Source: Betaproteobacteria bacterium | Lineage (GTDB): Bacteria > Pseudomonadota > Gammaproteobacteria > Burkholderiales > Casimicrobiaceae | Assembly (NCBI GenBank): GCA_016704895.1 | Contig: JADIZG010000016.1 | Location: 1 to 58,131, forward strand | Length of the DNA: 58,131 bases | Reading direction: 5' to 3' | Shown: positions 1 through 7,531 of the stretch, piece by piece | Layout: each line of letters begins with the position of its first letter | Numbering within the stretch: position 1 is the stretch's first letter | Translations under genes and position numbers: made by a program | Notes under the pieces: generated by a model | Databases searched by the model: none | Told to the model about the DNA's origin: nothing | What the model saw: only the letters and a program-made list of their open reading frames with translations

Positions 1-519
1 GTTGCCCTGGCCGATGTAGGCGCCGGGTATCGCAGCGAAGCTGCGCGCCACGGCGACCTTTCCCATCCCGCCAACCTCCCCGCTCAGCCTGAGGGCGGCG
101 CGGGCGCAGGCAACGACGTCGCGGCCGATGCCGTCGAACGGCGGAGCATAGGTCGGCCAGTCGAACACCGGATGCGCATCCGGCGGCAAGGATCTCAGGT
201 ACCGCTCGAGCTCCGCACGGCTTCCGACCTTCAGGAACTCGTCGGCGTCGAGCGGAAAGACGAAGTCCGCCGGCGTCCGCGCGAACACCTCGCGCGCCGC
301 GGTGGTCGTGATCTCCGCCTGCAGGTAACCGGGAGCCTCGTGGCGCTTGACCACGAGCGGCAGCCGTTCGGCGCACATGGCGGTCAGGATCGCCAGCGTG
401 CGGTCGGTGGAGTTGTGGTCGACGACGAGCATCCCGTCGAGGATCGTGAGGTTGTGGCGCACGAACGCCTCGACGATGTCCTCTTCGTTGCGAACCATCG
501 AGACGCCCCACAGGATCAC
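1..519 (-). CDS. Family-2-like glycosyltransferase, copy 1 (cut by window edge)
   Basis: The N-terminal ~173 residues of a glycosyltransferase continue past the left edge of the window. It begins GTG-ATC-CTG at 519 and opens with a beta strand followed by VRNEEDIVEAFVRHN. A nucleotide-binding DHNSTDRT segment and the acidic PLDADEFL motif, which binds metal and nucleotide-sugar in GT-A folds, follow. The start overlaps the stop of the upstream copy by four bases (GTGA), so the two are translationally coupled. It aligns along its length with the three copies upstream but is clearly divergent from them. Fold and family are clear (Glyco_tranf_2_4-like); donor and acceptor sugars cannot be told from sequence. 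Confidence 0.8.
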   Translation of the reverse strand, partial: MILWGVSMVRNEEDIVEAFVRHNLTILDGMLVVDHNSTDRTLAILTAMCAERLPLVVKRHEAPGYLQAEITTTAAREVFARTPADFVFPLDADEFLKVGSRAELERYLRSLPPDAHPVFDWPTYAPPFDGIGRDVVACARAALRLSGEVGGMGKVAVARSFAAIPGAYIGQGN

Positions 520-1481
520 GCGGTCCTCCGGCCGGGAGCGGCTGCGACGAGCCGACGGACCATGCGCTCGACGGCGGCGAGCGCGATCGGCAGCGGCGCC
601 GCCGCCGTGCCCGGCGTGAAGCGCAGCTCGATCGACGCGAGAAACGGATCCTCCACGAGCGCTTCCTCCGACGCCGGCTCCCACAGCGACCTGCGGACCG
701 ACCAGTTGACCGCGTATTCGGTCAGCGTGGCTGCGTCGAGCGGCCGTCCGGCGACGATCGAATCGTACGCCGCCTGCGAGGCGGCGTCCGGTTTCCAGTC
801 GGCGTGGGCCGCGATCCGGCCGAGCTTCTTGGTCACCACCTTCGCGCAGAACTGGTCGGCGCTGCGGATCGGCACGTGCGCGATCGCCGCGTGCCCGGCG
901 CGCACGCGCGCGTGGGGCGGCGCGTCCTCGGAGCTGCCGTGATGCTCGCGCGCGACGAAGTGGTTGCCGTTGGCGAGCATCGCATTCGGGTCGGCGACGA
1001 GATGCCGTCCGACGATGGCCTTGTGGTAGGGGTGGCGCTCGACGGCGAGCCGCCGCGCGCCTCGGAGCAGTGCGAGGATGTCGCTGGCCGGCGAGGCGAA
1101 GTCGGGCACGTAGGTGAGCCAGTGCAGCAGCCCGTGCATGCCGGAGGGGATGGCGGCGAGCGCGCGGCGCATCGCGTCGCGGGACGGTGTCTTCAGGAAC
1201 TCGTCGGCGTCGAGCGGGAGGACGAAGTCGGCGCCGGTCTGCGCGAAGACCTGCGGGCCAGGGCGGTGGTCATCTGCTCCTGCAGGTAGCCGGGAGCCTT
1301 GCCGTCGATGAGCACGAGCGGCAGCCGCTCGCCCTGCGAGCCTGCGCAGGATGTCGAGCGTGCGGTCGATCGAGCCATGGTCGATGATCGCCATGCCGTC
1401 GAGCACGGCGAGGTTGTGCCGGACCCAGGGCTCGACGATGTCCGCTTCGTTGCGGACCATCGACACCGACCACACCTTCAC
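516..1481 (-). CDS. Family-2-like glycosyltransferase, copy 2 (two compensating indels)
   Basis: A glycosyltransferase of about 320 residues with MVRNEADIVEPWVRHN near the N-terminus and the GT-A acidic motif PLDADEFL. The GTG start at 1481 follows an AGAGG ribosome site and overlaps the previous gene's stop as GTGA. Compared with copy 3, one G is missing near 1250 (TGCGGG against TGGCGGG) and one C is extra near 1333 (GCCCTG against GCCTG). The ~27 residues between these points are therefore read out of frame, while both flanks stay in frame. The N-terminal half is almost identical to copy 3 in DNA; the C-terminal half is not. The indels sit in short homopolymers, so sequence error is the likeliest cause, but a tolerated double frameshift cannot be excluded. 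Confidence 0.75.
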   Translation of the reverse strand: MKVWSVSMVRNEADIVEPWVRHNLAVLDGMAIIDHGSIDRTLDILRRLAGRAAAARAHRRQGSRLPAGADDHRPGPQVFAQTGADFVLPLDADEFLKTPSRDAMRRALAAIPSGMHGLLHWLTYVPDFASPASDILALLRGARRLAVERHPYHKAIVGRHLVADPNAMLANGNHFVAREHHGSSEDAPPHARVRAGHAAIAHVPIRSADQFCAKVVTKKLGRIAAHADWKPDAASQAAYDSIVAGRPLDAATLTEYAVNWSVRRSLWEPASEEALVEDPFLASIELRFTPGTAAAPLPIALAAVERMVRRLVAAAPGRRTA

Positions 1482-1529
1482 GACCGGCCTCTCGCCGCGA
1501 GTAGCCGGCGCACCATCCGCTCGATGGCC
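1057..1529. repeat. Near-identical tandem block, copy A (N-terminal half of glycosyltransferase 2)
   Basis: This 473-base block matches 2010-2482 at a constant offset of 953 bases. Only about half a dozen differences are visible, and two of them are the compensating indels. It spans the gene start plus roughly 50 bases upstream and stops abruptly at both ends. Beyond it the two genes are only moderately similar. Confidence 0.8.
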
Positions 1530-2434
1530 GACGCCGCGAGCGGCACGGGCGCCGCGGCCGCTCGCGGCGTGTACTTCAGCTCGATCGGCGCGAGGAAGGG
1601 GTCGTCGACCATCGGCACGTCGGCCGGCCGCGCCCACCATGGGCGCGGGATCGACCAGTTGACGGCGTGCTCGGTCAGCATGGCCGCGTCGAGCTCGCCT
1701 CCGGCGACGATCGACGCGTACGCCGCTTGCGATGCCGCATCAGGCTGCCAGTCGGTGCTCGCCGCGAGGCGCGCGAGCTTCTTGATCGCGACCTTGGCGA
1801 CGAGCTGGGCCCCGCTGCGGATCGGGACGTGCGCGATCGCCGCGTGCCCGGCGCGCACGCGCGCGTGGGGCGGCGCGTCCTCCAGCCTGCCGTGGAGCGA
1901 CGCCGCGACGCAGTGGTTCCCGTGACCCAGCGCTGCCGCGGGCGTGTCGAGCAGGTGGCGGGTGACCACCGCCTTGTAGAAGACCTGCCGTTCGGCGGCG
2001 GGCCGCCTCGCGCCTCGGAGCAGCGCGAGGATGTCGCTGGCCGGCGAGGCGAAGTCGGGCACGTAGGTGAGCCAGTGCAGCAGCCCGTGCATGCCGGAGG
2101 GGATGGCGGCGAGCGCACGGCGCATCGCGTCGCGGGACGGTGTCTTCAGGAACTCGTCGGCGTCGAGCGGGAGGACGAAGTCGGCGCCGGTCTGCGCGAA
2201 GACCTGGCGGGCGAGGGCGGTGGTCATCTGCTCCTGCAGGTAGCCGGGAGCCTTGCCGTCGATGAGCACGAGCGGCAGCCGCTCGCCTGCGAGCCTGCGC
2301 AGGATGTCGAGCGTGCGGTCGATCGAGCCATGGTCGATGATCGCCATGCCGTCGAGCACGGCGAGGTTGTGCCGGACCCAGGGCTCGACGATGTCCGCCT
2401 CGTTGCGGACCATCGACACCGACCACACCTTCAC
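1478..2434 (-). CDS. Family-2-like glycosyltransferase, copy 3 (intact)
   Basis: This is the intact 318-residue member of the tandem set and the best reference for the family here. It begins VKVWSVSMVRNEAD, has a DHGSIDRT loop, the PLDADEFL metal site, and a conserved LLHWLTYVPDF segment. A C-terminal half follows with HVPIRS and DPFLAPIELKYTP blocks that are shared by all copies. GTG at 2434 is chosen because it aligns with the starts of the neighbouring copies and has AGAGG upstream. The protein is probably cytoplasmic or peripheral, since no membrane segment is visible. A role in polysaccharide or LPS modification would be usual for such sets, but nothing in the window shows the substrate. 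Confidence 0.85.
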   Translation of the reverse strand: MKVWSVSMVRNEADIVEPWVRHNLAVLDGMAIIDHGSIDRTLDILRRLAGERLPLVLIDGKAPGYLQEQMTTALARQVFAQTGADFVLPLDADEFLKTPSRDAMRRALAAIPSGMHGLLHWLTYVPDFASPASDILALLRGARRPAAERQVFYKAVVTRHLLDTPAAALGHGNHCVAASLHGRLEDAPPHARVRAGHAAIAHVPIRSGAQLVAKVAIKKLARLAASTDWQPDAASQAAYASIVAGGELDAAMLTEHAVNWSIPRPWWARPADVPMVDDPFLAPIELKYTPRAAAAPVPLAASAIERMVRRLLAARGRS

Positions 2435-2482
2435 GACCGGCCTCTCGCCGCGAGTAGCCGGCGCACCATCCGCTCGATGGCC
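2010..2482. repeat. Near-identical tandem block, copy B (N-terminal half of glycosyltransferase 3)
   Basis: Partner of the block at 1057-1529. It includes a relict of a glycosyltransferase C-terminus (AIERMVRRLLAARGRS) lying upstream of the copy 3 start and downstream of the copy 4 stop. This is what a duplication unit that carried along the tail of the preceding gene would leave. Confidence 0.75.
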
Positions 2483-2523
2483 TGCGGTGCTGACGGCATC
2501 GGCGCCACGGCCGCTCGCGTCGA

Positions 2524-3475
2524 TCACAATCCGCCGGTCGTCCTCGCGATCTCGGCCGCGACCCGCTCGCCGAACCCGAGGATGCGCGCCAGCGGATTGA
2601 CCGGCGTCGCCGGCGTGTGACGCAACACGAGGTCCTCGCCGAGGAACGGATCGTCGATCCACCGGATGGCCGCCGGATCGGCGCCGTCGGCATCGCGCGC
2701 GCGTCGTAGTTCGCGACGAGCGCCTCGAGGTCGTCGACGGTCGGCTTCGCGCCCGACAGGATCGCCGCATATTCGCGCTTCCATCGGAGGCCGATGTCGC
2801 TCTCCGGCACGCCGGCGAGCAGGCGCGAGAGGTAGCCGACGGCGAACTTGGACGTGTACTGCCCGGCGCTGCGGATCGGAACGTGCGCCACGCAGGCGAC
2901 CTCCGCGCGCACGAGCTCGTGGGACGGCGGCGGACCGCCGCCCGTCGGCACGTCGAGCATGCCGTCGCCCATCGTCGCCTGCGGCTGCTCGAGCAGGGGA
3001 CGACGGGCGATCACCTTGAAGCGGGCGTCGCGTCCGACCGCCGGGCGACGTCCGCGACGCAAGCGGGCCACGATGTCGCCGGGGCCGAACTCTCGGGGCA
3101 GCAGGTGTACCGCGGCACGGCCAGGTGCCGGGTCGGCCCGGCCTGCCCGGCGGCGCGTTCGAGGTCGGCGCGCGAGGGCACGCGCAGGAACTCGTCGGCG
3201 TCGAGCGGGCAACACAGATCGGCGCCGCCGGCAAGGATCCTTCGGGCGTGCGCGTCCATGACGGCGGATTGCCGATACTCGATCGCCTCCTCGCGGACGA
3301 GGTCGATGGGCAGCCCCTCGGCGCGCAGTCCCTCGACGATCGACGACGTCGCATCGTCGGATCCGTGGTCGACGACCGTCAGCGCATCGAGTACGCCGAG
3401 GTTGTGCCGGATCGACGCTTCGACGATGTCCTCCTCGTTGCGGACGATCGTCAAGCCGCAAATGCGCAGGCCCAC
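2524..3475 (-). CDS. Family-2-like glycosyltransferase, copy 4 (two frameshifts)
   Basis: First gene of the leftward glycosyltransferase row. The N-terminal part (GLRICGLTIVRNEEDIVEAS, DHGSDDAT, PLDADEFL) is in one frame. The middle (FGPGDIVARLRRG to LEALVANYDARA) is in a second and the C-terminus (IRWIDDPFLGEDLVLRHTP) in a third. The breaks fall near 3100 and near 2690, the latter in a GCGCGCGC run. The span is one base over a multiple of three; adding back two single bases gives 317 residues, the length of copy 3. The GTG at 3475 aligns with the other copies. It is either a recent pseudogene or an intact gene damaged by two base-calling errors; the second fits the error pattern elsewhere in this window. 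Confidence 0.7.
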
Positions 3476-3483
3476 GGCGTTCC

Positions 3484-3768
3484 TCAGCGGCCGCGGAAGT
3501 TGCGCCAGGCCGTCGCCGCGCGCCAGATCGCCAGCACCGCCCCCGCGGTCCGCAGCGCGCGGCCCATCCGGCGATAGCCGATGACGGGGAGCGCGAAGCC
3601 GATCGCGCGAACCACGTAGGGCCTCACCCGGCTGCGGCGGTCGACGTCCGGCGCCGGCGAGATCGCGACGCGGACGTCGTGCCAGGCGAGCCGGAGCTTC
3701 ATCCGCTCGAGGTCCGCCGCGGCGACGAGTCGCGCGCGCTTCTCGGCGAGGTCGGACGCTACGCTCAC
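3484..3768 (-). CDS. YqjK-like small protein
   Basis: A 94-residue basic protein starting GTG at 3768 (VSVASDLAEKRARLV). It has a hydrophobic stretch (VVRAIGFALPVIGY) in the middle and an Arg-rich C-terminus. The start overlaps the stop of the holin-like gene as GTGA, so it is the third gene of an operon in the order YqjD-like, YqjE-like, YqjK-like known from enterobacteria and many proteobacteria. The assignment rests mostly on this order, since YqjK proteins are short and poorly conserved. It probably acts at the inner membrane with its partners, though no biochemical function is established for the family. Confidence 0.6.
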   Translation of the reverse strand: MSVASDLAEKRARLVAAADLERMKLRLAWHDVRVAISPAPDVDRRSRVRPYVVRAIGFALPVIGYRRMGRALRTAGAVLAIWRAATAWRNFRGR

Positions 3769-4172
3769 GGGGCGGGGGGGCGTTCGCCCGAGAACGCCGA
3801 TCGATCCTTCTCGAACTCGGCGATCGTGGCGGAGAACGGGGACGGCGCGCGGCGCACGATCGACGACGCGCGGGCGAACGCGAGTGCCGCGAGCACCGCA
3901 TACACCGCCCCGATCGCGGCGATCGCCTGGAAACGGTGCGTGTCCCAGAAGTAGGCGACGACGACGAGCGAGATCGCGGCGACCGCGAACGTCGCGAGCA
4001 CCGCGCCCGCGACCGCGAGCACGAGCAGCGCTATCACGCGCTCGCGCTCCTCGGCCAGCTCGACGCCGGCGAGCTCGAGGCGCGCGCGGACGAGCCCCAG
4101 CCCGCCTGCGACCAGGTGCATGACCGAGGGCTTGAGGCCCGCGGCTCGACCCTCGGCGCCGGCGTCGTCCAT
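3765..4172 (-). CDS. YqjE-like inner-membrane protein (phage-holin superfamily)
   Basis: A 135-residue protein. A charged helix (VRARLELAGVELAEERERVIA) leads into two hydrophobic segments, around residues 48-75 and 82-100. This layout matches the Phage_holin_3_6/YqjE family of housekeeping membrane proteins, not true lysis holins. It lies 12 bases downstream of the DUF883 gene and overlaps the YqjK-like gene by four bases. E. coli YqjE works with the ribosome-binding membrane protein YqjD in stationary phase; the same partnership is inferred here from gene order. No endolysin or other phage gene is nearby. Confidence 0.75.
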   Translation of the reverse strand: MDDAGAEGRAAGLKPSVMHLVAGGLGLVRARLELAGVELAEERERVIALLVLAVAGAVLATFAVAAISLVVVAYFWDTHRFQAIAAIGAVYAVLAALAFARASSIVRRAPSPFSATIAEFEKDRSAFSGERPPAP

Positions 4173-4184
4173 CCGGACCGCGCG

Positions 4185-4490
4185 TCAGCGACGGTTCATC
4201 AGCAGGCCGGCGAGGAAGCCGATCGCCGCGGCCGCGCCGATCACCGGCCACGGATTGTCGTGAACGTAATCGTCGGTCGTGCGCGCCACGGTCTTGGCAC
4301 GGTCCAGCGCGTCGCCCTGGAATTCCTGCAGCCGGAGCTTCGCGGACAGGAGCTTGGATTCGACCTGCGAGCGGAGGTCGCGCGCGCGGTCGCCGGTCTC
4401 GTTGGAGGCCTTCTTGAGGAGGTCCTCGGCCTCGGCGAGCACGGCCGAGAAGTCGTCGACGAGGTTGTCACGGGTGCGTTCGAAAGTCAT
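4185..4490 (-). CDS. DUF883 family protein (YqjD/ElaB type)
   Basis: A 101-residue protein with a long charged amphipathic helix (about residues 5-75) and a C-terminal membrane anchor: a DNPWPVIGAAAAIGFLAGLL segment ending in basic residues. This is the DUF883 layout of E. coli YqjD, ElaB and YgaM. Those proteins anchor ribosomes to the inner membrane as growth slows. It heads the three-gene operon with the YqjE- and YqjK-like genes. A TATAAT box preceded by C lies 60 bases upstream on the same strand, a form compatible with the stationary-phase sigma factor; that regulation is inferred from the motif and from what is known of yqjD. Confidence 0.85.
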   Translation of the reverse strand: MTFERTRDNLVDDFSAVLAEAEDLLKKASNETGDRARDLRSQVESKLLSAKLRLQEFQGDALDRAKTVARTTDDYVHDNPWPVIGAAAAIGFLAGLLMNRR

Positions 4491-4550
4491 GGCAGGCTCC
4501 TAGGGTGGATCGTTGCTGCGTCGGGCGCCCTCCCCGGCGCCACACGACCC

Positions 4551-4556
4551 ATTATA
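4551..4556 (-). promoter_or_regulatory. Predicted -10 box for the DUF883 operon
   Basis: A perfect TATAAT on the minus strand, in the context GGCTATAATGG, lies 60 bases upstream of the DUF883 start. No good -35 is visible at 17 bases. Such a -10-dominated promoter with a C just before the hexamer is compatible with RpoS-type control, which is inference. Confidence 0.5.
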
Positions 4557-4578
4557 GCCAGTACCCGAGGGGGGGCAG

Positions 4579-5079
4579 ATGCGCGATACTTTGCGCATGG
4601 ACAAGCTTTTCGCGCCCGCCCTCGATCCTGCGACCGTGCCGGAGCAGCGTGGCTCGACCTACCCGGAGCCGTTCCGCTCGCGCATGGGCGACCGCGCGAA
4701 GCGGCGGCTCGGCGACGCGCTCGGTCTCACGCGCTTCGGCGTGAACCTGGTCACGCTGCCGCCCGGCGGGCAGTCGGCACTGCGCCACTGGCACACGCTG
4801 GAGGATGAATTCGTCTGGATGCTCGAAGGCGAGGTCGTGCTGGTGACCGACGCCGGCGAGCAGGTGCTGCGCGCGGGCATGTGCGCGGGCTACCCGGCGG
4901 GGCGTCGCGATGCGCACCACGTCGTCAACCGGAGCGCGAGCCCGGCCCGCTACCTCGAGGTCGGGAACCGGATCGAGGGCGACAACGCGCACTATCCGGA
5001 CGACGACCTCATGTGGTGCGAGGACGAGGACGGCGTCTACGCCGCGCACAAGGACGGCCGCCGGTATCCGTCGCCCTGA
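4579..5079 (+). CDS. Cupin-domain protein
   Basis: A 166-residue single-cupin protein. The metal-binding motif is present as HWHTLEDEFVWMLEG (about residues 70-84), followed by the second cupin motif with its conserved Gly and Pro positions (AGYPAG). The C-terminal ~30 residues are rich in Asp and Glu (YPDDDLMWCEDEDG), as in cupins often annotated as transcriptional-regulator-like or XRE-associated. ATG 4579 is preceded by AGGGGGGG; an in-frame ATG at 4597 (MDKLFAP) is an alternative start. It is divergent from the DUF883 operon. A metal-dependent enzymatic or sugar-binding role is possible; the substrate is unknown. Confidence 0.8.
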   Translation: MRDTLRMDKLFAPALDPATVPEQRGSTYPEPFRSRMGDRAKRRLGDALGLTRFGVNLVTLPPGGQSALRHWHTLEDEFVWMLEGEVVLVTDAGEQVLRAGMCAGYPAGRRDAHHVVNRSASPARYLEVGNRIEGDNAHYPDDDLMWCEDEDGVYAAHKDGRRYPSP

Positions 5080-5198
5080 CGCGACGTTCACCCCCGCCGG
5101 GCGCCGTTCGTCCGCACGGCATTGACGCCCCTCCCCCCGGACCCCATGTTGCGTTCCGCGGTCGATGGAAAGGCCGCGCTCCACGACGGAGAACCCTG

Positions 5199-6185
5199 AT
5201 GGCCGACTATCTCCCGCCCGCCGCTCCCGCCGCACAACCGCCGATCACCGCCGCGCTGATCGTCTACGCGCTCTTCGCGATCGCCGCGATCGGGGCCGTG
5301 GTGTCGTCCGGGCTCGTGACCTTCGCGCCGCTGGTCGTGATCGCGGGCATCGTCGGCGTGATCATCGCGTACGTGAAGCGCGGCGAGGCGCAGGGTACGT
5401 GGGTCGCGTCGCACTTCGACTGGCTGATCGCGACGTTCTGGTGGTCGCTGCTGTGGGACGTGATCGCGCTCGTCATCGGCATCCTGACGTTCTGGATCCT
5501 CGGGCTGGGCATCCTGCTCGGCATCCTGATCCTCGCCGCCACGTCGATCTGGGTGATCTACCGGGTCGTGCGCGGGTACCTGGCGTTCAAGGACAGCCAG
5601 CCGCTGCCGGTCGGGAGGCCAGGCGTCCGGCGGGCGCGCGCCCCCAGGGCGCGCGGCGCGGAGCGCGCGCGGGCGTTCGGGCGCCGGAAGCGCCGATCGA
5701 GGCGGTCCGTTCAGCGGCCGAGCTTGTCGAGAAGGGCTCCGCGGTACGCGTCGGGCAGCCCCATCCCGGCGCCGGCGGCTTCCCGGCGGGCCTCGAGCAG
5801 CGCGAGGCGTGCCGCCGCCCGGCGGCGCTCGCCCTCGTCTTCGATCGTGGCGAGGAGCCCCACGAGCGCGACGCGCTCGCGGCGCTCGGCGATCTCCGGC
5901 GGCACGAATCCCGAGTTCTTCAGGAAGCGCCACGCGACGCGCAGGTCCTCGGGCACGAGCGGGTCCTCGTCGAGGTCGAGCGGCTTGCCCGCGCCCGGGA
6001 GGTTCGCGAACGCGCCGGCCTCGATCGCGGCGGCGATCTTCGCGTCGGCAAGCACGTCGAGGACGCTCACGTCGGCGAGCTTCAGTGGAGGGCTTCCCGC
6101 GCGGAGTAGGTCGCAGCGCTCCGGTACGTCCAGTGGACGAGCCGGTCGAGCGCCGCCTGCGAGCGGGCCGCGTTCGGGTGGTTGA
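5199..6185 (+). CDS. Small inner-membrane protein (DUF4870-like), end uncertain
   Basis: The genuine part runs from ATG 5199 to about 5615. It has three or four hydrophobic segments (ITAALIVYALFAIAAIGAVV; a stretch around FAPLVVIAGIVGVIIAYVK; the region from WWSLLWDVIALVIG to ILAATSIWVIYRVVRGYL) and then FKDSQPLP. This resembles DUF4870 proteins, in which a RVVRGYL-like sequence is the normal C-terminus. No stop follows in frame until 6185. The extra ~190 residues are Arg/Ser-rich and lie antisense to the DUF1992 gene, so they are almost certainly not real. A lost stop codon or an indel near 5620 is likely. The N-terminal start follows a GGAGAA ribosome site. Confidence 0.55.
   Translation: MADYLPPAAPAAQPPITAALIVYALFAIAAIGAVVSSGLVTFAPLVVIAGIVGVIIAYVKRGEAQGTWVASHFDWLIATFWWSLLWDVIALVIGILTFWILGLGILLGILILAATSIWVIYRVVRGYLAFKDSQPLPVGRPGVRRARAPRARGAERARAFGRRKRRSRRSVQRPSLSRRAPRYASGSPIPAPAASRRASSSARRAAARRRSPSSSIVARSPTSATRSRRSAISGGTNPEFFRKRHATRRSSGTSGSSSRSSGLPAPGRFANAPASIAAAIFASASTSRTLTSASFSGGLPARSRSQRSGTSSGRAGRAPPASGPRSGG
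5711..6070 (-). CDS. DUF1992 family protein (DnaJC28-conserved domain)
   Basis: A 119-residue protein starting GTG at 6070 (VSVLDVLADAKI) with the family signature GAFANLPGAGKPLDLDEDPLVPEDLRVAWRF interrupted only by family-typical changes. The DUF1992 domain occurs alone in bacteria and fused to a J domain in eukaryotic DNAJC28; its function is unknown. It lies 11 bases downstream of the dacB stop, so it is probably co-transcribed with dacB. An upstream in-frame CTG overlapping the dacB stop is possible but less likely than GTG. The product is predicted to be cytoplasmic, with a helical Arg-rich C-terminal half. Confidence 0.8.
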   Translation of the reverse strand: MSVLDVLADAKIAAAIEAGAFANLPGAGKPLDLDEDPLVPEDLRVAWRFLKNSGFVPPEIAERRERVALVGLLATIEDEGERRRAAARLALLEARREAAGAGMGLPDAYRGALLDKLGR

Positions 6186-7531
6186 CGATCGCCGCGACGA
6201 TCCAGCGGCGCCCGGTCGCGTCGATCACGTAGCCGGCGAGCGCGCGGACGCCTTCGAGCGAGCCGGTCTTGAGCAGCGCCTGGCCAGCGACGTTCCCGTT
6301 CTGGAAGCGCCGCTGGACCGTGCCGTCGAGCGCCGCGACCGCGAGCGAGCTCGCGAGTTCCTCGCGCACCTTGCTCAGGTCCGCGGCGACCAGCAGACGG
6401 GCGAGTCCGCCCGCCGAGAGCCGCTCGTTGCGCGAGAGGCCCGACCCGTTCTCGATGACGAGCCCGGGCAGCGCGAGCTTGCGCGAGGCGAGCCATGCCT
6501 GTACCGCGTCGCGCGCCTTCTCGATCGTCGCCGGCGGCGGCGACGATGCCGTGCCGAGGGTCAGGAACACCTGCCGCGCCATCACGTTGTTCGAGAGCTT
6601 GTTGATGTCGCGCACGACTTCGTAGAGCGGGAGCGACTCGAGCACCGCGAACGGCGCCGAGCCCGGCGGCGCGCGGCCCTCGCGCACCGCGCCGTCGAAC
6701 GATCCGCCGGCCGCGGAGAAGGCGGCGCGGAACATGCCGTGCACGTAGGTCGGGACGTCGAGCAGCGCGACGTTCCAGTCGCGCTCGCCGCAGTCGCGCG
6801 GAAAGCGTCCCGGGAACGCGACGGCCGCCGCGCGCGGCTGCGACACGAATGCGGCGGCGACCGTCGTGCGCCAGTCGCCGCAGGGGCCGTCGACCGGGGT
6901 CGGCAGCGCGCCGACGGCGACCTGCGGCAGCGGCGGGTCGGCCGCCACGTCGATCGCGCTGCCGTCGGCATTGGGCAGGAAGCGGAAGCGCACCGCCTTG
7001 AAATTGACGAGCAGCGCGTCGGGACCGACGTTGTAGGGCTTGAGCGGCTCGCCGTCGAACGCGGCCGGGTCGTGCGGCGGCAGGCGGAACGCGCTGCGGT
7101 CGAGCACGAGGTCGCCGTTCACGGTCGAGAGGCCGCGCTCGCGCAGCGTCGCGACGAACGACGTCCACTGCTCGACCGTGATCTTGGGATCGCCGCCGCC
7201 CTTCAGGATCAGGTCGCCGTCGAGCGTCCCGCCGGCCAGCGTCCCGCCGAGGTAGGCTTCGGTGCGCCAGCGGAAGTCGCGGCCCAGGAGCTCCAGCGCC
7301 GCGAACGTCGTGACGAGCTTCATGACCGACGCCGGGTTCATCGCCTTGTCCGGCTGCAGCGTGAACAGCGGTCTCGTGCGCGGTCCGGTCTCCTGGACGA
7401 CGATCGCGACGTGGTCCAGCGGGACGCCCTGGTCGAGGAACGCGCGCGCGATCTCGCGGGGCAGGACCGCCGACGCGGCGAGCGGGCGCGAGCGCGAAGG
7501 CGAGCGCGACGGCGCGCAGGAGCGGGATCAC
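6082..7531 (-). CDS. dacB: D-alanyl-D-alanine carboxypeptidase/endopeptidase, frameshift in signal peptide
   Basis: A penicillin-binding protein 4 (peptidase S13) family protein that trims cross-linked peptidoglycan in the periplasm. The active-site SxxK is SVMK (about residues 68-71 of the repaired protein), the SxN motif lies in KLSNNVMARQ, and the KTG motif is in LLKTGSLEG. The likely GTG start at 7531 gives a signal peptide (MIPLLRAVALAFALA), but that frame leaves the main one near 7492. The genome reads GCGCCCGCTC where GCGCCGCTC would join the frames as FALAPLAASAVLPREI. Removing one C gives 482 residues, normal for DacB. Prefer the repaired model to the internal ATG at 7341, which would remove the export signal. 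Confidence 0.8.

Noticed and set aside
697..1662. GACCAGTTGAC-like sequences at about 706 and 1653, resembling half of the GntR operator.
   Set aside because: They lie inside conserved glycosyltransferase codons (VNWS region), occur in register in the paralogues, and lack the second half of the palindrome.
3765..4172. Holin-superfamily gene as a hint of a prophage.
   Set aside because: No endolysin, tail or integrase genes are near, and the gene sits in the housekeeping YqjD-E-K-like order.
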